Notes: generated from the letters alone by a model not told the origin. A stretch of 7,982 nt of DNA from Aliarcobacter sp. (GCA_017996075.1 JAGOHQ010000033.1:1-7982), one strand, 5' to 3'; shown: positions 1 to 5,526, numbered from the stretch's first letter. A program made the numbers and translations.

Positions 1-88
1 TTCTTGCCAGTTTTCTGTATGCTTTTTTTATCTCATCAGCTGATGCATTTTCACTTACTTCTAATGTTTCATATAAACTTTTTGCCAT
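1..88 (-). CDS. cbpA: CbpA/DnaJ-family J-domain co-chaperone, N-terminal fragment (runs off the left edge)
   Basis: The first 29 codons of a J-protein are visible. The ATG is at 86-88, and an AGGA Shine-Dalgarno lies eight bases upstream (97-100). The peptide begins MAKSLYETLEVSENASADEI and continues with KKAYRKLAR. This is helix I and the start of helix II of a J-domain; the HPD tripeptide that stimulates DnaK ATPase would follow just beyond the window. Starting almost directly with the J-domain is typical of DnaJ and CbpA. I favour CbpA because the promoter carries an HspR-type inverted repeat (147-167), and cbpA is followed by hspR in Campylobacter and Helicobacter. The expected role is a cytoplasmic co-chaperone of DnaK in heat shock. 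The rest of the gene and any hspR are not visible, so full-length DnaJ cannot be excluded. Confidence 0.85.
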   Translation of the reverse strand, partial: MAKSLYETLEVSENASADEIKKAYRKLAR

Positions 89-95
89 TTTTCAA

Positions 96-129
96 ATCCT
101 ATTTTATTAAAAATTTTAAATTATAGGAT
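96..129. repeat. Inverted repeat spanning the cbpA leader and Shine-Dalgarno
   Basis: ATCCTAT at 96-102 and ATAGGAT at 123-129 form a perfect 7-bp inverted repeat with a 20-base AT-rich centre. In the minus-strand transcript the proximal arm contains the AGGA Shine-Dalgarno of the cbpA-like gene, so pairing of the arms would hide the ribosome binding site. Whether the far arm is transcribed depends on the start point. A start at 127-129 includes most of it, while a start at 124 or further downstream does not. The same repeat could instead be a DNA operator overlapping the start of transcription. The repeat is seen; both roles are inference. Confidence 0.45.
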
Positions 130-132
130 AGT

Positions 133-162
133 ATTATATCACAAACCTTGAGCCAAAGTCAA
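133..162 (-). promoter_or_regulatory. Sigma-70-type promoter of the cbpA-like gene
   Basis: On the minus strand a consensus -10 TATAAT (133-138) is preceded by TG one base upstream, giving an extended -10 (TGATATAAT). A -35 TTGACT (157-162) lies 18 bases further upstream and overlaps the stop codon of the kinase gene. A second TATAAT occurs at 120-125, but it lacks a good -35. Transcription would start near 124-128, giving a leader of about 36-40 bases. This is among the best promoter matches in the window, and it means the J-protein gene can be expressed independently of the kinase operon. Confidence 0.7.
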
Positions 163-167
163 TCAAG
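147..167. promoter_or_regulatory. HspR-type operator (HAIR element) over the cbpA -35 box
   Basis: The sequence CTTGAGC, seven bases, AATCAAG matches the HspR-associated inverted repeat CTTGAGT-N7-ACTCAAG at 12 of 14 defined positions with exactly the right spacing. It covers the -35 hexamer (157-162) of the promoter for the cbpA-like gene, where bound HspR would block RNA polymerase. HspR is the MerR-family heat-shock repressor that in Campylobacter and Helicobacter controls its own cbpA-hspR operon. The right half lies inside the last codons of the kinase gene. The motif is seen in the sequence; repression by HspR is inferred from family knowledge, and the hspR gene is outside the window. 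Confidence 0.65.
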
Positions 168-1658
168 TTTAAGGGGAATTTTTATTTTAAACTCTGCCCC
201 TTTGTACTCTTTTTTATTGTGTGTAAATTTTTTGTTTTGAACACTTATTTCTCCACCCATACTTGAGTTTATAATCTTTCTAGTCATATAAAGACCAAGA
301 CCTGTACCTTGATATTTGTGTTTTGTAGTAAAGTAGGGCTCAAATATTTTGTTTAAAATATCTTTATCTACTCCTAGCGCATTATCTAAAACTAAAATTT
401 CTATAAAATTGTCAATCTTTTTTGTTTTTATCTTTATTAAACCAGATTCATTATCTTTTAGATTTAAAACTATTGCATCTTTTGCATTGTTTAAAATATT
501 TATAAATGCCTGAGAAAATTCATTTGCAAGATTATTTAAAAAAACATCATCATCTAGCTCTAAAACAATATCTATATTAAAATTTTTAAAAAAATTATCT
601 ACCAAAGAGATACTATTTTTAATATTATCATTAACATTAAAAATACTTTTTTCTTTATCTGTTTTTAGAAAGTCATTAAAAGTTTCTATGGTATCAGATA
701 GATGATTTATTGTTTTTAAAATAAGAGATAAAGATTCTCTTAAAGTAGAACTATTTAGCTCTCCCATATCATTTTTTAATTTAAGATTAGAAGATGACAT
801 AGAGATGATATTTAAAGGTTGTCTCCATTGATGAGCAATATTTCCTAACATTTCACCCATAGCTGCTAGTTTTGATTGTTCGGCCATTAGATTTTCTTTT
901 CGTTTTAAATCTTCAATATTTGCAATAGTTACTATTTGGAATATTTGATTATTTAAGCTCGTATTTTTAATATTTATAATAGCACTAAATTCACTACCAT
1001 CTTCTCTTGTTAAGTTAGTTTCGAAAGGTTCTTTTTCATTAAAAATATCACTATTCTTATTATTTATTAAATCATCAAAACTTTTATTTATTAACTCATA
1101 TTTCATCTGTTTATTAAATAGTTCAATGGCAATTTTATTACAATCAACAACACTATTATCTTTAAAAATAATTATAGCTTCCATTGTAGTATCTAAAATA
1201 AGTCTTAATTCTTCATTTTTTTCACTTAAATTTTTCTTTGCCATTTCTAGTTTGTAATTTGTTTCACTCAAAAAAGTTATATCGTATATATATAAAATAA
1301 CTAAACTTTCTTCTAAATCTAGTGGAGTTATAGTAATGCTTTGTTGCATTTGATTAAATACTCTATCAGAGATATTATTTATCTCTATATTTATTAAAAA
1401 ATTATCTGTTTGTGGAGTGTAAAATGTTGGGGAGTTTAGTTTTAAAGCAGTTGTTATTTTTCTTTTTAATTTTTTTTCATCAATATTTGAATAAAAATCT
1501 AAAATATTTTTATTTATAATATTACTTGCTTCTAACCCAGTTCTTGTCTCTAGCCATCTATTCCAAAAAAGTACTCTTAAATCTTTATCTAATACTATAA
1601 TTCCATTATCTACTGTATTGCAAATAATATCAAATTTATTTTTTTCTGGATTGCTCAT
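159..1658 (-). CDS. Soluble PAS-domain sensor histidine kinase (HQWRQPLN type)
   Basis: This 499-residue kinase has no membrane segment, so it should sense a cytoplasmic signal or a partner. An N-terminal PAS-like domain (about residues 10-128) is followed by a charged helical linker (about 132-152), a second PAS domain (about 150-255), a dimerisation/phosphoacceptor helix pair (about 256-335) and a HATPase domain (about 340-496). The phosphorylated histidine is H276 in GNIAHQWRQPLN. The N-box is NILNNAKDA (387-395), the G1 box is DNALG (425-429, with Ala for the first Gly), the F-box is FEPYFTTK (439-446) and the G2 box is GTGLGL (451-456). All motifs needed for activity are therefore present. 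Its ATG overlaps the cheC stop as ATGA, so translation is probably coupled. The likely phosphate acceptor is the response regulator at the head of the operon. The ligand sensed by the PAS domains cannot be told from sequence. Confidence 0.93.
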   Translation of the reverse strand: MSNPEKNKFDIICNTVDNGIIVLDKDLRVLFWNRWLETRTGLEASNIINKNILDFYSNIDEKKLKRKITTALKLNSPTFYTPQTDNFLINIEINNISDRVFNQMQQSITITPLDLEESLVILYIYDITFLSETNYKLEMAKKNLSEKNEELRLILDTTMEAIIIFKDNSVVDCNKIAIELFNKQMKYELINKSFDDLINNKNSDIFNEKEPFETNLTREDGSEFSAIINIKNTSLNNQIFQIVTIANIEDLKRKENLMAEQSKLAAMGEMLGNIAHQWRQPLNIISMSSSNLKLKNDMGELNSSTLRESLSLILKTINHLSDTIETFNDFLKTDKEKSIFNVNDNIKNSISLVDNFFKNFNIDIVLELDDDVFLNNLANEFSQAFINILNNAKDAIVLNLKDNESGLIKIKTKKIDNFIEILVLDNALGVDKDILNKIFEPYFTTKHKYQGTGLGLYMTRKIINSSMGGEISVQNKKFTHNKKEYKGAEFKIKIPLKLD

Positions 1659-2269
1659 AATTCATCCAATATTTTATTTAATTTCTCTTTTATAAATAAA
1701 ATTGAGTTATCTGTTGTTAAAATAAATAGTTCACCATGAATATTTAAGTCATCAAACTCCAATTTCGTAGAGATTATAATAACTTTTTCGTAGTTACTTA
1801 TAAAAATATTGTTTAGCTGATTGATTGAATTTATAGTTTTTATTGTTGGAGCAGAAAAAGATACACTAGTTTCTATATCTTCTGCTAGTTTACTGATAGT
1901 TGAAGATGATAAAATATTTGTAATTTCTAAAGTTATATCGCTAATATCCTCATTTGAAATTTCATCATCGCTAAAACCAAATTTAATAGACATATTTGTA
2001 GCAGATTTTTTATCTATTATAAACATATTTTCACCATTTAAAGGACCATTTATTTGTTGAGATGCAATAAAGTGCTCATCTTTAAAGTTTAATTCTTTTG
2101 CTAAATAATCTTTTAAATCTACAGCATTTATTATTTTAATAGTTGGAATGCTAAGTTTTGCAAAAGCATCAAATATCTCAGTAATTGCTGCAGTGGCACT
2201 TCCATAGGCTACATTCATAAGCTCTTGAAGGCAATCCTTTTCATCTTCTGTTAGTTCTATATTGATCAT
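1655..2269 (-). CDS. cheC: CheC-type response-regulator phosphatase
   Basis: This 204-residue protein is close to the usual CheC length of about 205-210. It carries the CheC/CheX/FliY active-site pattern (Asp or Ser, xxx, Glu, xx, Asn, 22 residues, Pro) twice. The first copy is D12, E16, N19 and P42; the second is D111, E115, N118 and P141, with exactly 22 residues between Asn and Pro in both. That repeat marks a pseudo-symmetric CheC rather than CheX, which has a single site. CheC removes phosphate from CheY-like regulators; in Bacillus it also binds the receptor deamidase CheD. Here it sits between a single-domain response regulator and a histidine kinase, so the neighbouring regulator is the obvious substrate. 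An AGG at 2276-2278 lies six bases before the ATG, and the upstream gene ends only ten bases away. The 3' end overlaps the kinase start by four bases. No transmembrane segment is seen. Confidence 0.88.
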   Translation of the reverse strand: MINIELTEDEKDCLQELMNVAYGSATAAITEIFDAFAKLSIPTIKIINAVDLKDYLAKELNFKDEHFIASQQINGPLNGENMFIIDKKSATNMSIKFGFSDDEISNEDISDITLEITNILSSSTISKLAEDIETSVSFSAPTIKTINSINQLNNIFISNYEKVIIISTKLEFDDLNIHGELFILTTDNSILFIKEKLNKILDEL

Positions 2270-2279
2270 TTTTTACCTT

Positions 2280-2645
2280 TTAAGAGATTACATCGTTTAG
2301 AATTTGTTGCATTTTTTTCAAATCAATTGGTTTTTTTACAAAATTTAGTGCCCCAAGTTCTCTAACTTTATCCATAGCTTGTTTTTGAATATCAGCTGAA
2401 ATTACAACTACTTTTGCATTTTCATTAAATTCTTTTATTCTTTTCAAAGCTTCAAAACCGTCCATTACGGGCATTGTTAAATCCATAAAAACTATATTCG
2501 GATTGTGTTCTTTATATAAATCAACACTTTCTTGACCATTTTGTGCTTCTAAAATCTCATAATTTTTATCATCTAATGCTTCTTGAAGAGTTTTTATTAC
2601 CATTTTTCTAGCCATTTTAGAATCATCTGTTACTAAAATTTTAAT
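2280..2645 (-). CDS. Single-domain CheY-like response regulator, apparently starting at ATT
   Basis: This is a stand-alone receiver domain of 121 residues if read from the ATT at 2643-2645. The acidic pair is D7-D8 (motif VTDDSKMARK), the phosphorylated aspartate is D55 (FMDLTMP), the conserved Ser/Thr is S83 and the lysine is K105 (KKP). The first ATG, at 2615, would give 111 residues but remove strand beta-1 and both acidic residues, which should abolish Mg2+ binding and phosphorylation. In frame upstream there is no ATG, GTG or TTG before a TAG stop (2649-2651). The ATT has AAGG six bases upstream, an ideal spacing. With no DNA-binding output domain, it probably acts by binding a partner protein. 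It is the first gene of the operon with the CheC phosphatase and the PAS kinase, its likely dephosphorylating and phosphorylating partners. A sequencing error of ATG to ATT is the main alternative. Confidence 0.9.
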   Translation of the reverse strand: MKILVTDDSKMARKMVIKTLQEALDDKNYEILEAQNGQESVDLYKEHNPNIVFMDLTMPVMDGFEALKRIKEFNENAKVVVISADIQKQAMDKVRELGALNFVKKPIDLKKMQQILNDVIS

Positions 2646-2726
2646 AAACTACCTTTTAAAAATAATTAAGTATTTTATCTACTTAAATTTAAAATATACT
2701 TTGATTTTTTTTGATATACTATTTTT
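2646..2726. promoter_or_regulatory. Divergent intergenic promoter region between the signalling operon and the MnmC-like gene
   Basis: This 81-base AT-rich spacer must hold promoters in both directions. Facing right, TGATATACT (-10 at 2715-2720) is an extended -10 lying only six bases before the ATG at 2727. A second TATACT at 2695-2700 sits exactly 20 bases upstream, and both copies are part of an ATATACT direct repeat. Facing left, TAAAAT (2672-2677) is the most plausible -10, about 27 bases before the ATT start, with no clear -35. AAGTA at 2668-2672 and TACTT at 2680-2684 and 2697-2701 make a loose symmetric pattern around the palindrome TTAAATTTAA (2683-2692). That could be an operator, but AT-rich sequence makes such patterns by chance. 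Confidence 0.5.
2652..2655 (-). promoter_or_regulatory. Shine-Dalgarno that decides the ATT start of the response regulator
   Basis: On the minus strand AAAAGG ends six bases before the ATT at 2643-2645. No comparable purine-rich site precedes the internal ATG at 2613-2615, where the upstream bases encode the conserved DDSK residues. The site therefore supports initiation at ATT. The same AAAGG motif with the same six-base spacing serves the next gene, cheC. Confidence 0.6.
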
Positions 2727-3893
2727 ATGAAAAAATATGATTATATAATTATTGGAAGTGGTATAGTTGGATGTTCTTTAGCTTATTTTTTAAAAAAATA
2801 TTCTAATAACATTTTGCTTATTGATAAAAATAGTGATGTTTGTTTGGGTGCAAGTGGAGCTGCTGGAGCTTTTTTATCGCCTCTTTTAGGTATTGATAAT
2901 AGTTTTAAAACTTTAGTAGCAAATGCTTTAAAGTTTTCAACAAAGTTTTATGAAGAGAATTTTCTAAAAAGTTTTCTAAAATCTGGAACAATAAGAGTTC
3001 CAAAAAATAAAGAAGATGAAGATAAATTTAATAATTACATACCATATATGGATTTTCCTTTTGAAAAAAGAGAAAATGGCTATTATTTTGAAATAGGAAG
3101 TAATGTTAAGCCTGAAATTTTATGCAAAGAGCTTAGTAATGGTATTGAAAAATTATTTAATTATGATGTTAAAACAATTAATCAAAGCGAAAATTATTGG
3201 ATTTTAAATGATGAGATTAAAGCAAATAAGCTATTTTTATGTACAGGTGCAAATATTTCATTAATTAATGAAGATTATTTTAAATTAAGAGCAGTTTGGG
3301 GTCAAAAAATTGATATTTTAACTACTACAAAAGTATTGTATAACTATCATAAAGAGTGCTCGATTTCTAAAAGTGTAGAAGAAAATAAAAAATTTAGAAT
3401 TTCAATAGGTGCGACACATAATAGATTTGAGAATGATATGAGTGATAGCTCTTATAATTTAAATTTAAAAGATATAAATTTTATATCTCATAATGAAAAA
3501 ACTTTAAAAATAATGCAAAATGACACAAAAAAGCTCTTAGAAAAAGCAAATGATATTTTGGAACTTGAAAATATAGAAGTTGTAGATGTAAAAATAGGAG
3601 CTAGAGCTTCTAGTGTAGATTATTTTCCAATGCTTGGAAATTTGATAGATAGTAAAAATAGTTTTAAATCTTATCCACATATAAAAAATGGAGCTTTTAT
3701 AAAAGATGAGCAGTTAGTTTTGTATGAAAATTTATATACTTTAAATGGTGTTGGTGGAAGAGGTTTTGTTTTAGCTCCATATTTAGCTAATATTTTGTGT
3801 GAATTTGTAGTAAATGGTATAGAGATGCCAAAAGAGGTTTTAAATTATAGATTATTTAAAAGATGGGCAAAGAAAGAGGGTAAAAGTCTATGA
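2727..3893 (+). CDS. mnmC: FAD-dependent oxidoreductase of the DAO family, resembling the C-terminal half of MnmC
   Basis: This 388-residue protein starts with a Rossmann FAD-binding motif, IIIGSGIVG (7-15), with an acidic residue, D33, at the end of beta-2. GASGAAGAFLSP (41-52) and GARASSVDYFPMLG (291-304) follow, with GVGGRGFVLAP (341-351) near the C-terminus. This order and spacing fit the FAD domain of MnmC, which oxidatively removes the carboxymethyl group from cmnm5U34 in tRNA so that a methyltransferase domain can make mnm5U. The methyltransferase half is absent: the protein begins at the FAD domain, with a TGA stop just upstream in frame (2712-2714). Another DAO-family amine oxidase remains possible. 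No Shine-Dalgarno precedes the ATG, and a -10 box ends six bases before it, so translation may be leaderless. It overlaps the next gene by ATGA. Confidence 0.8.
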   Translation: MKKYDYIIIGSGIVGCSLAYFLKKYSNNILLIDKNSDVCLGASGAAGAFLSPLLGIDNSFKTLVANALKFSTKFYEENFLKSFLKSGTIRVPKNKEDEDKFNNYIPYMDFPFEKRENGYYFEIGSNVKPEILCKELSNGIEKLFNYDVKTINQSENYWILNDEIKANKLFLCTGANISLINEDYFKLRAVWGQKIDILTTTKVLYNYHKECSISKSVEENKKFRISIGATHNRFENDMSDSSYNLNLKDINFISHNEKTLKIMQNDTKKLLEKANDILELENIEVVDVKIGARASSVDYFPMLGNLIDSKNSFKSYPHIKNGAFIKDEQLVLYENLYTLNGVGGRGFVLAPYLANILCEFVVNGIEMPKEVLNYRLFKRWAKKEGKSL

Positions 3894-4480
3894 AAAATAT
3901 TTTCAAAGTTGTTTTGTTGTTTGTTGTTGGATTTGGATTTTTGATATATTTTACAATTCCTTCTAGTATAAAAGAGGATAAAAGCGACAAAGAATTAGAT
4001 TTTAAATATATACCTAGTTTTTTTGATGTGGTAAATGGAAATAACTATACAAAAAAAGATGATTTTTTCAAAAACTTTCCAATATATTTAATAGTTTTAA
4101 ATCATGATACTTTGGCAGTTTTTAGTGAGTTGTATAAAAAAAATCTAAATGAAAATATAGTTTTTGTTGCAAATATATCAAATACTCCTTGGCTTATCAA
4201 GCAAATAGCGGTAAATGGTGAACTTGAAAAAATGTTTAAAGATTCAAAAATTAATTTGATAAATGATTCAAGTGGTAGTTTTTCTAGCAGTTTAGATTTA
4301 AATAATAATTCACAAAATGAATATTTTGTATATAAAATTTTTGAAGATGGAAAAATAACTAAACTTTTTCAAAATAGTGTAAAAAAAGGTGCATTGCAAA
4401 ATGGAATAAGCAAAGATGATATTGAAAATGAGTTAGAGAAATTTTTAAAAGATTTTAAGGAATATTTAAATAAAGAATAA
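3890..4480 (+). CDS. Membrane-anchored protein of unknown function, possible cysteine-less thioredoxin-like fold
   Basis: I do not recognise this 196-residue protein. Residues 1-6 are positively charged and 7-23 form a hydrophobic helix without a convincing cleavage site, so it is probably an N-terminal anchor with the remainder in the periplasm. After a polar stretch (24-40), residues 44-60 read like the entry to a thioredoxin or peroxiredoxin domain (VVNGNNYTKKDDFF). Hydrophobic strands follow at 64-71 and 90-97, a helix at about 100-117, and a possible strand pair at 144-160 around an EDGK turn. There is no cysteine anywhere, so it cannot be a CxxC thiol oxidoreductase; the fold is only an impression. 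The C-terminal 30 residues are a charged helix. A GAGGG ribosome site lies at 3876-3880, and the ATG overlaps the stop of the FAD oxidoreductase, implying co-translation. Confidence 0.85.
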   Translation: MKNIFKVVLLFVVGFGFLIYFTIPSSIKEDKSDKELDFKYIPSFFDVVNGNNYTKKDDFFKNFPIYLIVLNHDTLAVFSELYKKNLNENIVFVANISNTPWLIKQIAVNGELEKMFKDSKINLINDSSGSFSSSLDLNNNSQNEYFVYKIFEDGKITKLFQNSVKKGALQNGISKDDIENELEKFLKDFKEYLNKE

Positions 4481-4495
4481 GAAATAGGGGAATTT

Positions 4496-4524
4496 AGGTT
4501 TAGAGTTTTATCTCCAAACCTTTT
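4496..4524 (+). terminator. Intrinsic terminator of the rightward two-gene operon, inside the argC 3' end
   Basis: AGGTTTAGAG (4496-4505) pairs with CTCCAAACCT (4512-4521) across a six-base loop, with one A-C mismatch in a ten-base-pair stem. The stem runs into TTTT and then a pyrimidine stretch. It begins 16 bases after the stop of the membrane-anchored gene. The opposite arm encodes the last codons of argC, so the two convergent genes share this DNA. On the other strand the mismatch becomes a G-U pair, but no T-tract follows, so it reads best as a rightward terminator. Confidence 0.5.
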
Positions 4525-5450
4525 CTCTCTTCAAGTCCTAGCATGATATTCATACACTGAATAGCTGCTCCACTTGCACCTTTCCCTAGATTATCAAGTC
4601 TTGAGATTATTACTAAATCAGTTTTGTTTTCATAAACAGATACTTCTATACTATTTGTATTGTTGCATCTCATTGGATTTAAAAAACCATTTTCTAGATA
4701 TTCTTCATTGTTTTCAACTATTTTGATAAAAATCTCATCAGCATAATAATCTTTATAAACTTTTATAAGCTCTTCTCTATTTTTTGCTTTTTTCATACTC
4801 TTTTTTTCAATATATGAGATCACAAGCATACCTTGTTTAAAATTTCCAACACTTGGTGTAAAAATAGGGGCTTTATTCATTTTTAAAACATATTTCATTT
4901 CAGGTAAATGTTTATGATTTAAACCTAAGGAGTATGGTCTTTGAGCTCCAAAAATTTCAAAATCACCATTTTCATAATCATTTATCATTGAGCTTCCACC
5001 ACCGCTATAACCAGTTATTGAGTGGCAAATAAGTTTATGATTTTTTCCTAAAATTTTATCTCTAAAAAGTGGTTTCATAGATATGATTAAACCACTGGCA
5101 TGGCAACCAGGTACACAAACTCTTTTTGAGTTTTTGATTTTATCTCTTTGTTTGCTTGTAAGCTCAGGTATTCCATAAACCCAAGATGGATTTGTTCTGT
5201 GTGCTGTACTTGCGTCTATTACTTTTACATTTTCATTTTCTATTAAACTTACAGATTCAATTGCCGCATCATCTGGAAGGCATAAAAATACTAAATCAGC
5301 ACTATTTAAAAGCTCTTTTCTTTTTTCTATATTCTTTTTATCTTTTTCTTCTATTTCTAAAAGCTCTATCTCATCTCTTTTTTCTAATAATTCGTGAATT
5401 TTTAATCCAGTTGTTCCGTGTTGTCCATCTACAAATACTTTAAATTTCAT
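4500..5450 (-). CDS. argC: N-acetyl-gamma-glutamyl-phosphate reductase, type 2 (short form)
   Basis: ArgC reduces N-acetyl-glutamyl-phosphate to the semialdehyde with NADPH, the third step of arginine (ornithine) synthesis, in the cytoplasm. At 316 residues it matches the short type 2 family rather than the ~345-residue type 1. The N-terminal nucleotide-binding loop is DGQHGTTG (8-15). LPDDAA (58-63) and DASTAHR (79-85) are typical of type 2. The catalytic cysteine is C116 in VPGCHASG, and the catalytic histidine is probably H181 in LNHKHLPEM. The conserved C-terminal helix is DNLGKGASGAAIQ (286-298). An AAGGA ribosome site (5456-5460) lies five bases before the ATG. It stands alone here, without other arginine genes. 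Upstream GATAAT (5475-5480, minus strand) is a plausible -10 with no good -35, and no ArgR box is apparent. Confidence 0.96.
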   Translation of the reverse strand: MKFKVFVDGQHGTTGLKIHELLEKRDEIELLEIEEKDKKNIEKRKELLNSADLVFLCLPDDAAIESVSLIENENVKVIDASTAHRTNPSWVYGIPELTSKQRDKIKNSKRVCVPGCHASGLIISMKPLFRDKILGKNHKLICHSITGYSGGGSSMINDYENGDFEIFGAQRPYSLGLNHKHLPEMKYVLKMNKAPIFTPSVGNFKQGMLVISYIEKKSMKKAKNREELIKVYKDYYADEIFIKIVENNEEYLENGFLNPMRCNNTNSIEVSVYENKTDLVIISRLDNLGKGASGAAIQCMNIMLGLEERKGLEIKL

Positions 5451-5526
5451 TATTTTCCTTCATAAATTTATTTTATTATCCTATCAAAATATCTCTTTTT
5501 ATGTGCTTTTTATTTACTAAAAAAGA
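5451..5526 (-). promoter_or_regulatory. Short spacer between uvrA and argC with a possible argC promoter
   Basis: This 76-base AT-rich gap holds the argC Shine-Dalgarno (5456-5460) and a candidate -10 GATAAT (5475-5480) on the minus strand. The region 17 bases further upstream has no recognisable -35. Only a weak five-base-pair AAAGA/TCTTT stem followed by a T-run is present at the uvrA stop codon (about 5521-5545), too feeble to call a terminator. argC could therefore be transcribed from its own promoter, by read-through from uvrA, or both. Confidence 0.35.

Noticed and set aside
425..429. Kinase G1 box (residues 425-429, DNALG) as evidence of a dead ATPase
   Set aside because: Ala at the first Gly position is common in active kinases of this type, and the N, F and G2 boxes are intact.
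2280..2615. Response regulator called from the ATG at 2615 (111 residues)
   Set aside because: This would delete the first receiver strand and the DD pair, while in-frame upstream codons encode exactly those residues behind a good Shine-Dalgarno.
2668..2701. AAGTA/TACTT symmetric pattern as a firm operator
   Set aside because: The arms are unequal in spacing and made of A and T almost entirely, so chance is a fair explanation; mentioned only within the intergenic entry.
5461..5526. ArgR box or Fur box upstream of argC
   Set aside because: No sequence close to the ArgR palindrome or the GATAAT-repeat Fur consensus is present; only a single GATAAT that fits a -10.
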